A stretch of 64,000 nucleotides of DNA, taken from positions 35,942 through 99,941 of the forward strand of contig NZ_CAJUHF010000008.1 of assembly GCF_910585845.1 (NCBI RefSeq), in the 5' to 3' direction. This document shows, piece after piece, positions 1 through 8,523 of the stretch. Below the pieces are notes generated by a model. The model was not told the origin of the DNA, searched no databases, and worked only from the letters and a program-made list of their open reading frames with translations. Every line of letters begins with the position of its first letter. Within the stretch, counting starts at the first letter, position 1. Made by a program: the position numbers and the translations under genes. Origin of the DNA: an uncultured Bacteroides sp. (GTDB lineage Bacteria > Bacteroidota > Bacteroidia > Bacteroidales > Bacteroidaceae).

Positions 1-1
1 G

Positions 2-1276
2 TTTGCCCGCGAACGGAACATCGACCTGAATTTCTACCGGCATCTGCCGGATGCGCCGCTGAGCTATGACGAAGAAGCGATGCAAAAGATACTGACCAAT
101 CTGTTGAGCAACGCCATCAAGTTCACACCCGACGGCGGCGAGGTGTCCCTTTTCATCGCTCTGCTCCCACCCACAGCACAACACGGCGAGTTGCTCTACG
201 CCAGTGTGCGCGACTCAGGCAACGGCATTCCTGAGCAAGACTTGGAAAACATCTTCAACCGCTTCTATCAGGTACAGAACCAACATAAGTACCCCATGTA
301 CGGACAGTCGGGCAGTGGTATCGGGCTTTACCTGTGCAAACGCATCGTAGAGGCCATGGGCGGCTCTATCCACGTGCACAACAATCGTCGTCAAGGGTGC
401 ACGTTCCGTCTGCTACTGCCCATACAACAAGCCCAGTCCACCGTCTCTGTACCCGCCGACAGCAGACCGACACTGCCCGACCTGCCCATACAGCAAGCCG
501 ATGGCGAATCCCGACCGCTCTGCATCCTCGTGGTGGAGGACAACCCCGACATGCGCAGCTACATACGCTCCATCCTGCGCGACAAATACCAGGTGGTAGA
601 AGCGGCCAACGGACAGGAGGCTCTCGACATACTGAACACACAGAAAACGGACTTCATCATCAGCGACCTGATGATGCCTGTGATGGATGGCATCGAGTTG
701 TCGCGTCGGGTGAAAGAAAACTTCGCCATCTCCCACATCCCCTTCCTGATGCTGACCGCCAAGACCTCGCAGGAGACACGCATTGAGAGCTACCGCATCG
801 GTGTGGATGAATACCTGCTGAAACCCTTTGACGAACCCCTGCTCTTGGCACGCATAGAGAACATTCTGGAGAACCGTAAACGTTTCCAGAGGAAGTTTGC
901 CTTGAGCATGAATCCCGAAGTGCTGAACATAGACTACCGATCGGGCGACAAGAAGTTCGTCACCCGCGTGATGGAAATCATGAAGACCCATTACAAGGAC
1001 CCCGGCTTCGAGGTGAGCACCTTCAGCAAAGAGGCCGGCGTAAGCAAGTCGCTGCTCAACACCAAACTGCAGAACCTCCTCGGACAATCGCCGGCACAGT
1101 TCATCCGCAGCTACCGACTTAATCTGGCACACGAGCTGATACTGGAATGCCGGGGTACAAAAAGCATGAGCGTCACGGAGATTGCCTACGAAGTAGGGTT
1201 CAACGATCCCAAATATTTCACCCGCTGCTTCACCAAGGAGTATAACGTCAGCCCCAGCAGCCTCCTGAACGAGTAG
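2..1276 (+). CDS. Hybrid two-component system sensor/regulator, C-terminal part (truncated by window edge)
   Basis: The reading frame is open from base 2, so the gene starts upstream of the window and only the output half is seen. The visible part has a histidine-kinase ATPase domain with an N-box (ILTNLLSNAIKF), a G1 box (DSGNGIP) and a G2 box (GSGIGLYLCK). A receiver domain follows, with acidic residues VVEDN and phospho-acceptor Asp in SDLMMPVMDG. Last is an AraC-type helix-turn-helix domain (VTEIAYEVGFNDPKYFTRCF). This order is that of Bacteroides hybrid sensors that bind an oligosaccharide in the periplasm and activate the adjacent susCD operon. Its position 370 bases upstream of a susC gene in the same direction suggests it controls the arabinan genes that follow; that is inference. 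Confidence 0.93.
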   Translation, partial: FARERNIDLNFYRHLPDAPLSYDEEAMQKILTNLLSNAIKFTPDGGEVSLFIALLPPTAQHGELLYASVRDSGNGIPEQDLENIFNRFYQVQNQHKYPMYGQSGSGIGLYLCKRIVEAMGGSIHVHNNRRQGCTFRLLLPIQQAQSTVSVPADSRPTLPDLPIQQADGESRPLCILVVEDNPDMRSYIRSILRDKYQVVEAANGQEALDILNTQKTDFIISDLMMPVMDGIELSRRVKENFAISHIPFLMLTAKTSQETRIESYRIGVDEYLLKPFDEPLLLARIENILENRKRFQRKFALSMNPEVLNIDYRSGDKKFVTRVMEIMKTHYKDPGFEVSTFSKEAGVSKSLLNTKLQNLLGQSPAQFIRSYRLNLAHELILECRGTKSMSVTEIAYEVGFNDPKYFTRCFTKEYNVSPSSLLNE

Positions 1277-1455
1277 CGCGCACGGGCGGAGCGGACGATT
1301 CACAGGCGATTTCCAGTAGGTTTCCGCCTGCGTTATGTTTGCATGTTGGGGGTGTTATGCCTGAACAAAACCCACCGTCCGTACTCCCTCGGCCCTGTTG
1401 CTCGTTTATCCACCTCTTATGTTCGATTGTCCCCCTCTGTTTGCTTGTAAGATTG

Positions 1456-1463
1456 TACTTTTG
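1456..1463 (+). promoter_or_regulatory. Candidate -7 promoter element of the susC operon
   Basis: TACTTTTG fits the Bacteroides -7 consensus TAnnTTTG and would give a leader of roughly 185 bases before susC. No good -33 TTTG lies at the usual 19-21 base distance; the nearest TTTG (1440-1443) is only 12 bases upstream. A weak -33 is expected if the hybrid sensor must activate this promoter. The rest of the 1277-1649 gap holds the short ORF listed next and no convincing terminator for the sensor gene. Confidence 0.4.
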
Positions 1464-1529
1464 CCCTGTCGCCGGATCTCCGCCCCTCGCGGAAGTCCCG
1501 TACAAAATGTTTAATTTTTAAATCCTACT

Positions 1530-1622
1530 ATGATGAAGAATAACCCCAAACTTACACCCCGACCGCCATCCGGTCGTCCAAGCCGCCCATCCGGCACCCC
1601 ACCATCGAGAACAATCATTTAA
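1530..1622 (+). other. Short proline/arginine-rich ORF in the susC leader (30 codons)
   Basis: An uninterrupted frame starts ATGATGAAG at 1530 and stops at 1622, 27 bases before the susC start. The product would be 30 residues, rich in Pro, Ser, Thr and Arg, with clusters of CCC, CCA and CGN codons. It lies inside the transcribed leader if the promoter at 1456 is used. It could be a leader peptide whose translation affects the folding of the mRNA before susC, or chance. No family is recognised and no ribosome binding site is evident. Confidence 0.2.
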
Positions 1623-1649
1623 TTAAAAACAACCTTAATACTTACAGAA

Positions 1650-4600
1650 ATGAGGAAACATTTATTATTCTCCGCACTGCTCGGCCTGTCTGCCATCGGC
1701 AGCATGACGGTGTATCCCACACCGGCCATGGCCATCGTGACCCAGGCCCCCACCATCAAAGTACGCGGACAAGTCATCGACGAAACAGGCGAACCCCTAA
1801 TCGGAGCCAATATCACCATCAAAGGCGGACAAGGCGGAACCATCACCGACCTGAACGGTAACTTCCAGTTGGATGTTCCCGGCAATGCCATCCTGGTGAT
1901 AAGCTACATCGGATACAAAGAACGCGAAGTAGCCGTGCGCAACCGTGCCATCCTTGAACCTATCCAACTGCAATCTGACGAACAGATGCTTGAACAAGTC
2001 GTAGTCGTAGGCTACGGCACACAGAAGAAATCAGACCTGACAGGCTCCGTCGCCGTGGTCGACGCGAAAGCCCTGAAGCAAACCTCAAACTCCAACATCT
2101 CCACCATGCTCGAAGGCAAAGTCTCCGGCGTGCAAATCACCTCCGACGGACAACCCGGAGCCGACCCTACCGTACGCATACGCGGTGTAGGCTCCTTCGG
2201 AAGCACTGCTCCGCTCTACGTGATTGACGGCGTGCCCATGGGAACCACCATACGCGACTTCTCCTCGAACGACATCGAAACCATACAGGTGCTGAAAGAC
2301 GCCTCCGCAGCCGCCATCTATGGTTCGCGTGCCGCCAACGGCGTGATTATCATCACCACCAAACGCGGACAGAAAGACCAACCTCTCAAGGTGGACTACA
2401 ACGGATACTTCGGCACGGACTTCATCCCCGGAAACGTCTACGACGTGATGAACGCCGACCAATATAGCCAATACCTCGCCCAAGCCTGCGCCAACTCCAA
2501 CACCCCCTTGCCCTCAGGCTACCAGCTCGACAGCGCCACCGGAAAATATCATTTCCAGGACAATACCAACACCGACTGGTTCAAGGAAGTCTTCAAGACA
2601 GGCATCCGGCAGAATCACAATGTCAACCTCTCCAGCGGCGGCGCCCACAATACCTATAACATCTCCCTGGACTATTTCAACCAGAAGGGAACACTCGAAG
2701 GTGCCGGCCCCAACTACGAACGATATACCGCCCGCGTGAACAACACGATGGACACCAAGTTCGTCAAGTTCCACACCAGCCTGGTCTACTCCCACTCCGA
2801 CCAAGACAACATGGGCTTGTCCAACGCCTCCGAATACGTCCAAGGACTTTATGGCGACGTGACAAACGTGCTGCGCGGCACCCTGCTGATGCAACCCACC
2901 ATCAAGGCCTACGACTCCTCCACCTGGGTGCTCGACAACCTCGTGGGCATCGCCAACAACTACCACTACGACGCTTACGGTTATGGCGTATATTACGACA
3001 CTGTGCATGGTGATATCTCAGCTTCCAACCCCTTGCTGGTGAACAACCTGATGAAACGCAACACCCGCGTAGACCGCGTTGTGGGAACCGGTTCAGCCGA
3101 CGTGGACATCCTCAACATGCTGGGCATTGACAGCAAGAACCACAAGTTCAACTATAAGATAAACCTCTCCTACAGCAAGACCTTCTGTAAGGACTTCACC
3201 TGGATTCCCGCCTGGGTGCAGAGCAACCGCGTCTATCTGGCCAAGAGCAACGAACGACTGACCAAAGCCTCGCGCAACTACTCGGATGCCCTCATCGAAA
3301 ACGTACTCACCTACGATGGCACCATAGGCAAACACCACATCAACGTAGTGGCAGGACAAACCTACGAGGAAGAAGACACCGACGAACTAACCGGATGGGG
3401 CGTCAACTTCACCGAACCCTATTTCCTGCAACTTCAGAATGCGGCCAGCACCTACTCCAGCAGCTACGAATACAAACACTCCATCCTCTCCTACATCGGA
3501 CGCGTCAATTACAATTATGACGACCGTTACCTCTTCTCGGCCACCGTGCGCCGCGATGGTAGCTCCCGTCTGACCCGGAGCATCCGTTGGGGAACATTCC
3601 CCTCCGTCTCACTGGGCTGGCGTTTCGACAAGGAGAGATTCTTCCCCTTCAGTACCAACGTGGTAAATATGTTTAAAGTGCGTGCCAGCTACGGCGAACT
3701 GGGAAATGAAAACATCGGCGAATACATGTACCAAGCCGTTATGTCGCGCAACAACATGACCTACAACTTTAATGGCAACGTCATAACCGGTTCCGCCGTC
3801 TCTACCTTCGTCGACAACAATCTCTCCTGGGAGAAGAAAAAGACCTACAACGTGGGTATCGACCTCGCTTTGTTCCGCAACCGTTTGGAATTTACCGCCG
3901 AATGGAACAAGAACACCAGCGAAGACCTCCTGTATGCCGTTCCCGTACCGGAACAGGCCGGCGTGTCCAACACCACCGTAACCATGAATGCCGCCTCGAT
4001 GAACAACTCCGGCTTCGAATTCTCTGCCACCTACCGTAACCGCGACCACGACTTCAAATACGAAGTATCCGCCAACCTCAGCACCCTACGCAACCGCGTC
4101 ACCTCACTGGGATTTGGCACCGACTCTTACATCACAGGCGCCTACATCACCAAGGTAGGTTCCGAAATCGGCCAGTTCTACGGTTGGGCTTATGAAGGCA
4201 TAGCCCGCACGCAAGCCGACCTCGACAACCACGCCACCCAGGAAGGTGCCCAAGTGGGCGACTGCCTCTACAAGGACGTGAACAACGATGGCAAGGTAGA
4301 CTCCGAAGACCAAGTGGTTCTGGGCAGCGGTATGCCCAAGATGAACTTCGGTCTGAACGCCAGGTTCGAATACAAGAACTTCGACCTGAGTATCGCTACC
4401 TTCGGTGCACTGAATTACCACGTCAGTGATGACATCTACAACTCGCTGAACTCCTGCTACGGCTGGGGTAACAAAGAAGTGGACATGCTCGATGCAAACC
4501 GTTTCAGCGAAGACGGCAGCACCTACCTCTCCAACGTGCCGCGTACCTACACCAGCAACAACGCCAGCCTGGGATGGAACGACCTCTTCAGCTCACGCAA

Positions 4601-4844
4601 GATTCAGAACGCCGCCTACTGGAAGATTGCCAACATCGAACTGGGCTACAACTTCCCCGACAAATGGTTCGGCAACTATGTATCTAACGTACGCCTCTAT
4701 GTGTCGGCACAGAACATCCACACCTTCACGGGCTATCACGGTTACAACGTAGACTATGCAGGAGGAACATTCACTCCGGGGTACAACTTCTGTTCCTATC
4801 CCACGGCACGCACGTTCATGTGTGGCGTTCACTTTACATTCTAA
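1650..4844 (+). CDS. SusC/RagA-family TonB-linked outer membrane transporter (arabinan locus)
   Basis: This 1064-residue protein imports oligosaccharides across the outer membrane using TonB-ExbBD energy, with the SusD protein as its lid. It has a signal peptide ending near PTPAMA. A carboxypeptidase-regulatory-like domain follows (VRGQVIDETGEPLIGANITI, about residues 38-115), then the SusC signature EQVVVVGYGTQKKSDLTGS that includes the TonB box. The plug domain contains PLYVIDGVPMG and IYGSRAANGVIIITTKRG. The long barrel ends in the aromatic HFTF expected of outer membrane proteins. Length is normal for the family. The arabinan substrate is inferred from the GH43 gene and the araDAB genes downstream. 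It is followed 24 bases later by susD. Confidence 0.95.
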   Translation: MRKHLLFSALLGLSAIGSMTVYPTPAMAIVTQAPTIKVRGQVIDETGEPLIGANITIKGGQGGTITDLNGNFQLDVPGNAILVISYIGYKEREVAVRNRAILEPIQLQSDEQMLEQVVVVGYGTQKKSDLTGSVAVVDAKALKQTSNSNISTMLEGKVSGVQITSDGQPGADPTVRIRGVGSFGSTAPLYVIDGVPMGTTIRDFSSNDIETIQVLKDASAAAIYGSRAANGVIIITTKRGQKDQPLKVDYNGYFGTDFIPGNVYDVMNADQYSQYLAQACANSNTPLPSGYQLDSATGKYHFQDNTNTDWFKEVFKTGIRQNHNVNLSSGGAHNTYNISLDYFNQKGTLEGAGPNYERYTARVNNTMDTKFVKFHTSLVYSHSDQDNMGLSNASEYVQGLYGDVTNVLRGTLLMQPTIKAYDSSTWVLDNLVGIANNYHYDAYGYGVYYDTVHGDISASNPLLVNNLMKRNTRVDRVVGTGSADVDILNMLGIDSKNHKFNYKINLSYSKTFCKDFTWIPAWVQSNRVYLAKSNERLTKASRNYSDALIENVLTYDGTIGKHHINVVAGQTYEEEDTDELTGWGVNFTEPYFLQLQNAASTYSSSYEYKHSILSYIGRVNYNYDDRYLFSATVRRDGSSRLTRSIRWGTFPSVSLGWRFDKERFFPFSTNVVNMFKVRASYGELGNENIGEYMYQAVMSRNNMTYNFNGNVITGSAVSTFVDNNLSWEKKKTYNVGIDLALFRNRLEFTAEWNKNTSEDLLYAVPVPEQAGVSNTTVTMNAASMNNSGFEFSATYRNRDHDFKYEVSANLSTLRNRVTSLGFGTDSYITGAYITKVGSEIGQFYGWAYEGIARTQADLDNHATQEGAQVGDCLYKDVNNDGKVDSEDQVVLGSGMPKMNFGLNARFEYKNFDLSIATFGALNYHVSDDIYNSLNSCYGWGNKEVDMLDANRFSEDGSTYLSNVPRTYTSNNASLGWNDLFSSRKIQNAAYWKIANIELGYNFPDKWFGNYVSNVRLYVSAQNIHTFTGYHGYNVDYAGGTFTPGYNFCSYPTARTFMCGVHFTF

Positions 4845-4868
4845 ATCCTAAATACAAAAATATATCTT

Positions 4869-6617
4869 ATGAAACTAAATAAATATTCACTTGCTCTCAT
4901 CTTAGGAGTCAGCATGCTGACTTCTTGCAGTGACCGGCTGGACCTATTGAATCCCAACCAGCAAACCTCAAGCACATTCGGTTTCAATGCCGACGACCTG
5001 GAAGAATGCGTGATTGCCGGTTACAACCATATCCGAATGGAAGGCTCGTATGCCCGCGTAGGCTACACCATCGACGTCTGTCGAGGCGATGAAGCCTGGA
5101 ACTCGTCACAAGTGTGGTATCTACCCTTCGATGACCTGAATGCCGAAGTCACTTCGGACATCACGTGGTGGCCCTGGCGTGAATGGTACTACACCATCAA
5201 CGTGTGCAACTTCGCCATCTCACGCTGCGACGAAGACAACAGCCAACTGTCCGACAAGATGAAATACATCAAAGGACAGATGCTCTTCCTGCGAGGCTTG
5301 TCCTACTATAACCTGGTAGGTTATTACCAGAATCCCCCTCTTATCACAGACTACTCCACCTACTCTTCGCTGGAAGGGCTGTATGGTACCAACAGCAACT
5401 ACGATGAAGTGCTCGACCAAGTAGAAAAAGATTTCCGCGAAGCGATGGAACTGCTACCTTCACGCGACAAAGGCAGTGAATGGAGTGGCGGACGTGCCAC
5501 CTGCGGTGCCGCTGCCGGCTACTATGCCCGTACCCTCATGGTACGCCACAAATACAGCGAAGCCCTCACCGTACTGAAAGACATCATCGGCAAGAAATAC
5601 GGCTCATACCGACTGATGGATAACTATGGCGACAACTTCCGCGAAGGCCTGGCCTATGAAAACAACGAGGAGAGCCTCTTCGAAGTACAGTTCCTCGACT
5701 ACGGCTCGCAAGGCACCGACGATGAGTGGACTCCGGTGAACACAAGCCCCAACGCTACACAAGGCTCCGCCATTGAGAGCAACTTTGCCCCCGGCAACTA
5801 TGGCGGTTGGGCGGACATCTCGGCTTCACCCTGGCTCTACCACCTGTTCAAAGCCGAACGCACCGTAAACGGCACGCTCGACCCGCGTCTCTACTGGACC
5901 ATCGGGACCTACGAAAGCGACTGGGCAAACTTTGAATACGGTAACGTGGCCTATACGCATACGCTTACAGCTACCGACAACATCGTGACCAACAACATCT
6001 ACGGTGGCCTGCCGATAGCCAAGTTCACCAACCTCCGCACCGGTCTATACAGCACGGTCGTTACCGGCCTGCACGATGGCATCAACCTGCGCCTGATGCG
6101 CTATTCTGATGTGCTGCTGCGCGCCGCCGAGTGCGAAAACGAAGTGAACGGTCCCACCCAACAGGCCATTGACTGGATCAATGAAGTACGCAACCGCGCC
6201 CGTCTGGCCGACCTGCAGCTGTCCGACTTCAACACCGCCGACAAACTCTTCGAACAGATAGCCAACGTAGAACGTCCCAAGGAATTCGGATGCGAGTTCG
6301 GACGCGGCTTCGATCTCATCCGCTGGGGATTCTTCTACGACAACGGCCGATTGCAACAACTCAAGGAACATGCCGTAGTACGCCGATCCACGGAAGGCAC
6401 AAAAGAACCCGTGAGCTACAGCAATATCGCAAGCGATCCCCAACTGAAGAGTTCATTCGACACCTACCTGCCGGGACATGAGTTCCTGCCCATCGTGCAA
6501 CAGCTGATGAACAACAATCCCAACCTGAAAGGTAATTCGGCCAACTCCAGTACGGACAACTCTACCTACTTCCGTGAAAAAGGTTGGACAGTGCGTCCGG
6601 TCGTCGACTTAAACTAA
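4869..6617 (+). CDS. SusD/RagB-family surface glycan-binding lipoprotein
   Basis: This 582-residue lipoprotein is the SusD partner that closes over the SusC channel and binds the glycan at the cell surface. The N-terminus has a lipobox (SMLTSCSD) with the lipidated Cys followed by acidic residues, typical of surface export in Bacteroides. The body shows SusD hallmarks: an early helix-rich TPR-like region (YYNLVGYYQNPPLITDYS), the mid-protein GRATCGAAAGYYARTLM helix, LRLMRYSDVLLRAAECENE and the C-terminal ERPKEFGCEFGRGFDLIRWG. It lies 24 bases after susC and 49 bases before the next lipoprotein gene, in one operon. Its arabinan ligand is inferred from context. Confidence 0.95.
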   Translation: MKLNKYSLALILGVSMLTSCSDRLDLLNPNQQTSSTFGFNADDLEECVIAGYNHIRMEGSYARVGYTIDVCRGDEAWNSSQVWYLPFDDLNAEVTSDITWWPWREWYYTINVCNFAISRCDEDNSQLSDKMKYIKGQMLFLRGLSYYNLVGYYQNPPLITDYSTYSSLEGLYGTNSNYDEVLDQVEKDFREAMELLPSRDKGSEWSGGRATCGAAAGYYARTLMVRHKYSEALTVLKDIIGKKYGSYRLMDNYGDNFREGLAYENNEESLFEVQFLDYGSQGTDDEWTPVNTSPNATQGSAIESNFAPGNYGGWADISASPWLYHLFKAERTVNGTLDPRLYWTIGTYESDWANFEYGNVAYTHTLTATDNIVTNNIYGGLPIAKFTNLRTGLYSTVVTGLHDGINLRLMRYSDVLLRAAECENEVNGPTQQAIDWINEVRNRARLADLQLSDFNTADKLFEQIANVERPKEFGCEFGRGFDLIRWGFFYDNGRLQQLKEHAVVRRSTEGTKEPVSYSNIASDPQLKSSFDTYLPGHEFLPIVQQLMNNNPNLKGNSANSSTDNSTYFREKGWTVRPVVDLN

Positions 6618-6666
6618 TGGAACCAATAATATCTTTAAGAACAATAACATCCTTAAAATAAAGACA

Positions 6667-8445
6667 ATGAGATTACTAAATAAAATAGCACACGCTTGTT
6701 GCTACGCCACCCTTGGGCTGCTGGCACTGACGAGTTGCACGGATGGCAGTATTTACGAAGTAAACGCCCCCGACTGGATTTCCGACAAGATACAGGAAAT
6801 TGAAGATTCGAAGAAAGAACCGGAAGACGAAGAGTTGGAAGGTATGATGGAAGATGTGTATTCTTTCGGGAATACCGATTTCACCTCCGGCTTTTGGAGC
6901 GCCTTTTCCAAGTATTATGTAATACCCGACGGCGAGAAGTGGAATGCGGTGTTCAACCTCCACATCAATCCAACAGACAATACCTATTACAAGAACTTTG
7001 CCCTTATCCTCACCAATGACGTGGACCGCGGTGGCGAAGGTTATACCGAATATGGAGCCATCCGCTTCGACAACGACCCGAACAAGAACTCCGAATGGGG
7101 CGACCACATCAACAGGCAGTACGTTTCCGGAACATTGATGTTTTCTTCCGGCGATGATGACTTGGATGCCAACGTGCAAGCACTCGCAGGAAAGGTGACG
7201 CTCACCGTTGACCGCACCAACGAGAATGCGTTCACCATAAAGATAACCAATAGCGCAGTGACCAAGACATACGCACAACCCTACAAGGAAGAAAACCTGA
7301 ACGCTGATGCAAGCAACACCAATATCCGTTGTTTCTTGGTTCCCGACGGTTCCTTCATCGACTTCCAGCAAACCAACATCGAACCTATTGGTGGACTTAC
7401 TTCCGCCTTGGACAAAAATCCGGTATCCATGGAACTACAAAATGTACCTGACCAAGTCGTGGTAGGCAGCACGCTCGAAGAGGCCATGGCCAATATATCA
7501 GCCATCGTCACCTTCGAAGAGGGAGTGACCAAAACTGTACCGGTTTCCGACCTCCACCTCTCTGCCATCCCCGATATGGATGAGCCAGGCATGAAGACTC
7601 TTATAGCCATCTACAACAAGACCTTCAAAGGTGAGAATTGCGAACAGCCGATTGTAGCCAACGCCACTTTTGAAATGGTAGAACAGATTGTATCTATCGA
7701 AGTGACTGCCCTGCCTTCGCGCGCGCAATACTATTATTACACCTCAGAAGCGACCCAAGGCCTGACAGACCGGACACTCTCTTTCGATCCGACCGGCATG
7801 GTGGTTACAGCTACTTACAGCAGTGGACAAACAAGGGAAGTAGACCATGCAAGACTCAACTTCTCGGTTATCCCTGCCAAAGCAGGCTCTCACACCGTCA
7901 CCATCACTCCCGCCAATGAAAATGGCATCAGCGCAACAGTAGAGGTGACCGTAGCCGAATCTACAACTTCCGCCGTAAACAACAGCACCAACCTGGTAGG
8001 AGCCGAAGACAACTCTACAGGATTCTGGGGTGCCTTCTCGGATGACTTCAACGTACCGACCGGCGAGACCAAACAGATTATTTTCACCAACTATAGCAAC
8101 TTGGCTGGCAACTGGAACAACTTCATCGTGATTCTCCGCAAAGCGGATATGACCGAATACGCAGTAGTTCGCGCCGACAACTACGGTTGGGGTAATGGAT
8201 ACAACGCTTGTATCCACAACGGCACACAAGGCGATTGGGGTACTTGGCTTGCCGGCATGAACGGAGCCAAAGTCACAGTCTACGTAACCAACTGCGGAAA
8301 TGGCACTGCCGACATCCAAGCCGTAATGGAAGGCACTACAAGCAGCACCTCGACCCAATATTATTTAGGCATCAATACGGTAGAACCCAGCGACCTGAAC
8401 TTCGCATTGACCGTTGACAGCTGCCATCTCGTGTTTAATGAATAG
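6667..8445 (+). CDS. Putative surface glycan-binding lipoprotein with duplicated domain (SusE/F position)
   Basis: This 592-residue lipoprotein (lipobox LLALTSCTD, Cys 24) occupies the place where SusE/SusF or SGBP proteins are encoded, so it probably binds arabinan at the cell surface; no catalytic motif is seen. An acidic linker (residues about 46-62) follows the lipid anchor. Residues about 66-240 and 437-592 look like two copies of one beta-rich domain: each opens with a Ser/Thr-Gly-Phe-Trp motif (FTSGFWSAF and STGFWGAF), followed by a Val/Ile-Pro-x-Gly-Glu turn and a repeated FALILTND/FIVILRK strand. Between them lie two Ig-like segments (about 250-430). No family name can be assigned with certainty. 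Confidence 0.8.
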   Translation: MRLLNKIAHACCYATLGLLALTSCTDGSIYEVNAPDWISDKIQEIEDSKKEPEDEELEGMMEDVYSFGNTDFTSGFWSAFSKYYVIPDGEKWNAVFNLHINPTDNTYYKNFALILTNDVDRGGEGYTEYGAIRFDNDPNKNSEWGDHINRQYVSGTLMFSSGDDDLDANVQALAGKVTLTVDRTNENAFTIKITNSAVTKTYAQPYKEENLNADASNTNIRCFLVPDGSFIDFQQTNIEPIGGLTSALDKNPVSMELQNVPDQVVVGSTLEEAMANISAIVTFEEGVTKTVPVSDLHLSAIPDMDEPGMKTLIAIYNKTFKGENCEQPIVANATFEMVEQIVSIEVTALPSRAQYYYYTSEATQGLTDRTLSFDPTGMVVTATYSSGQTREVDHARLNFSVIPAKAGSHTVTITPANENGISATVEVTVAESTTSAVNNSTNLVGAEDNSTGFWGAFSDDFNVPTGETKQIIFTNYSNLAGNWNNFIVILRKADMTEYAVVRADNYGWGNGYNACIHNGTQGDWGTWLAGMNGAKVTVYVTNCGNGTADIQAVMEGTTSSTSTQYYLGINTVEPSDLNFALTVDSCHLVFNE

Positions 8446-8469
8446 AAAATAACGATTAATTTTCATCAT

Positions 8470-8504
8470 CCATACCGTACCTTTTTTACCAAAGGTCGGT
8501 ATGG
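8470..8504 (+). terminator. Strong hairpin between the binding-protein gene and the GH43 gene
   Basis: CCATACCG (8470-8477) pairs perfectly with CGGTATGG (8497-8504), and inside it ACCTTT (8479-8484) pairs with AAAGGT (8491-8496) around a six-base loop, with one bulged T. Only a weak T-rich stretch follows. Within an operon such a hairpin more likely stabilises or partly terminates the upstream susCD message than ends it completely. Confidence 0.6.
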
Positions 8505-8523
8505 TTATAAAACTTATCAACAA

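Noticed and set aside
413..1303. 296-codon minus-strand frame opposite the hybrid sensor gene
   Set aside because: It is antisense to clear kinase, receiver and AraC motifs and its product has no recognisable domain; it is a codon-bias shadow.
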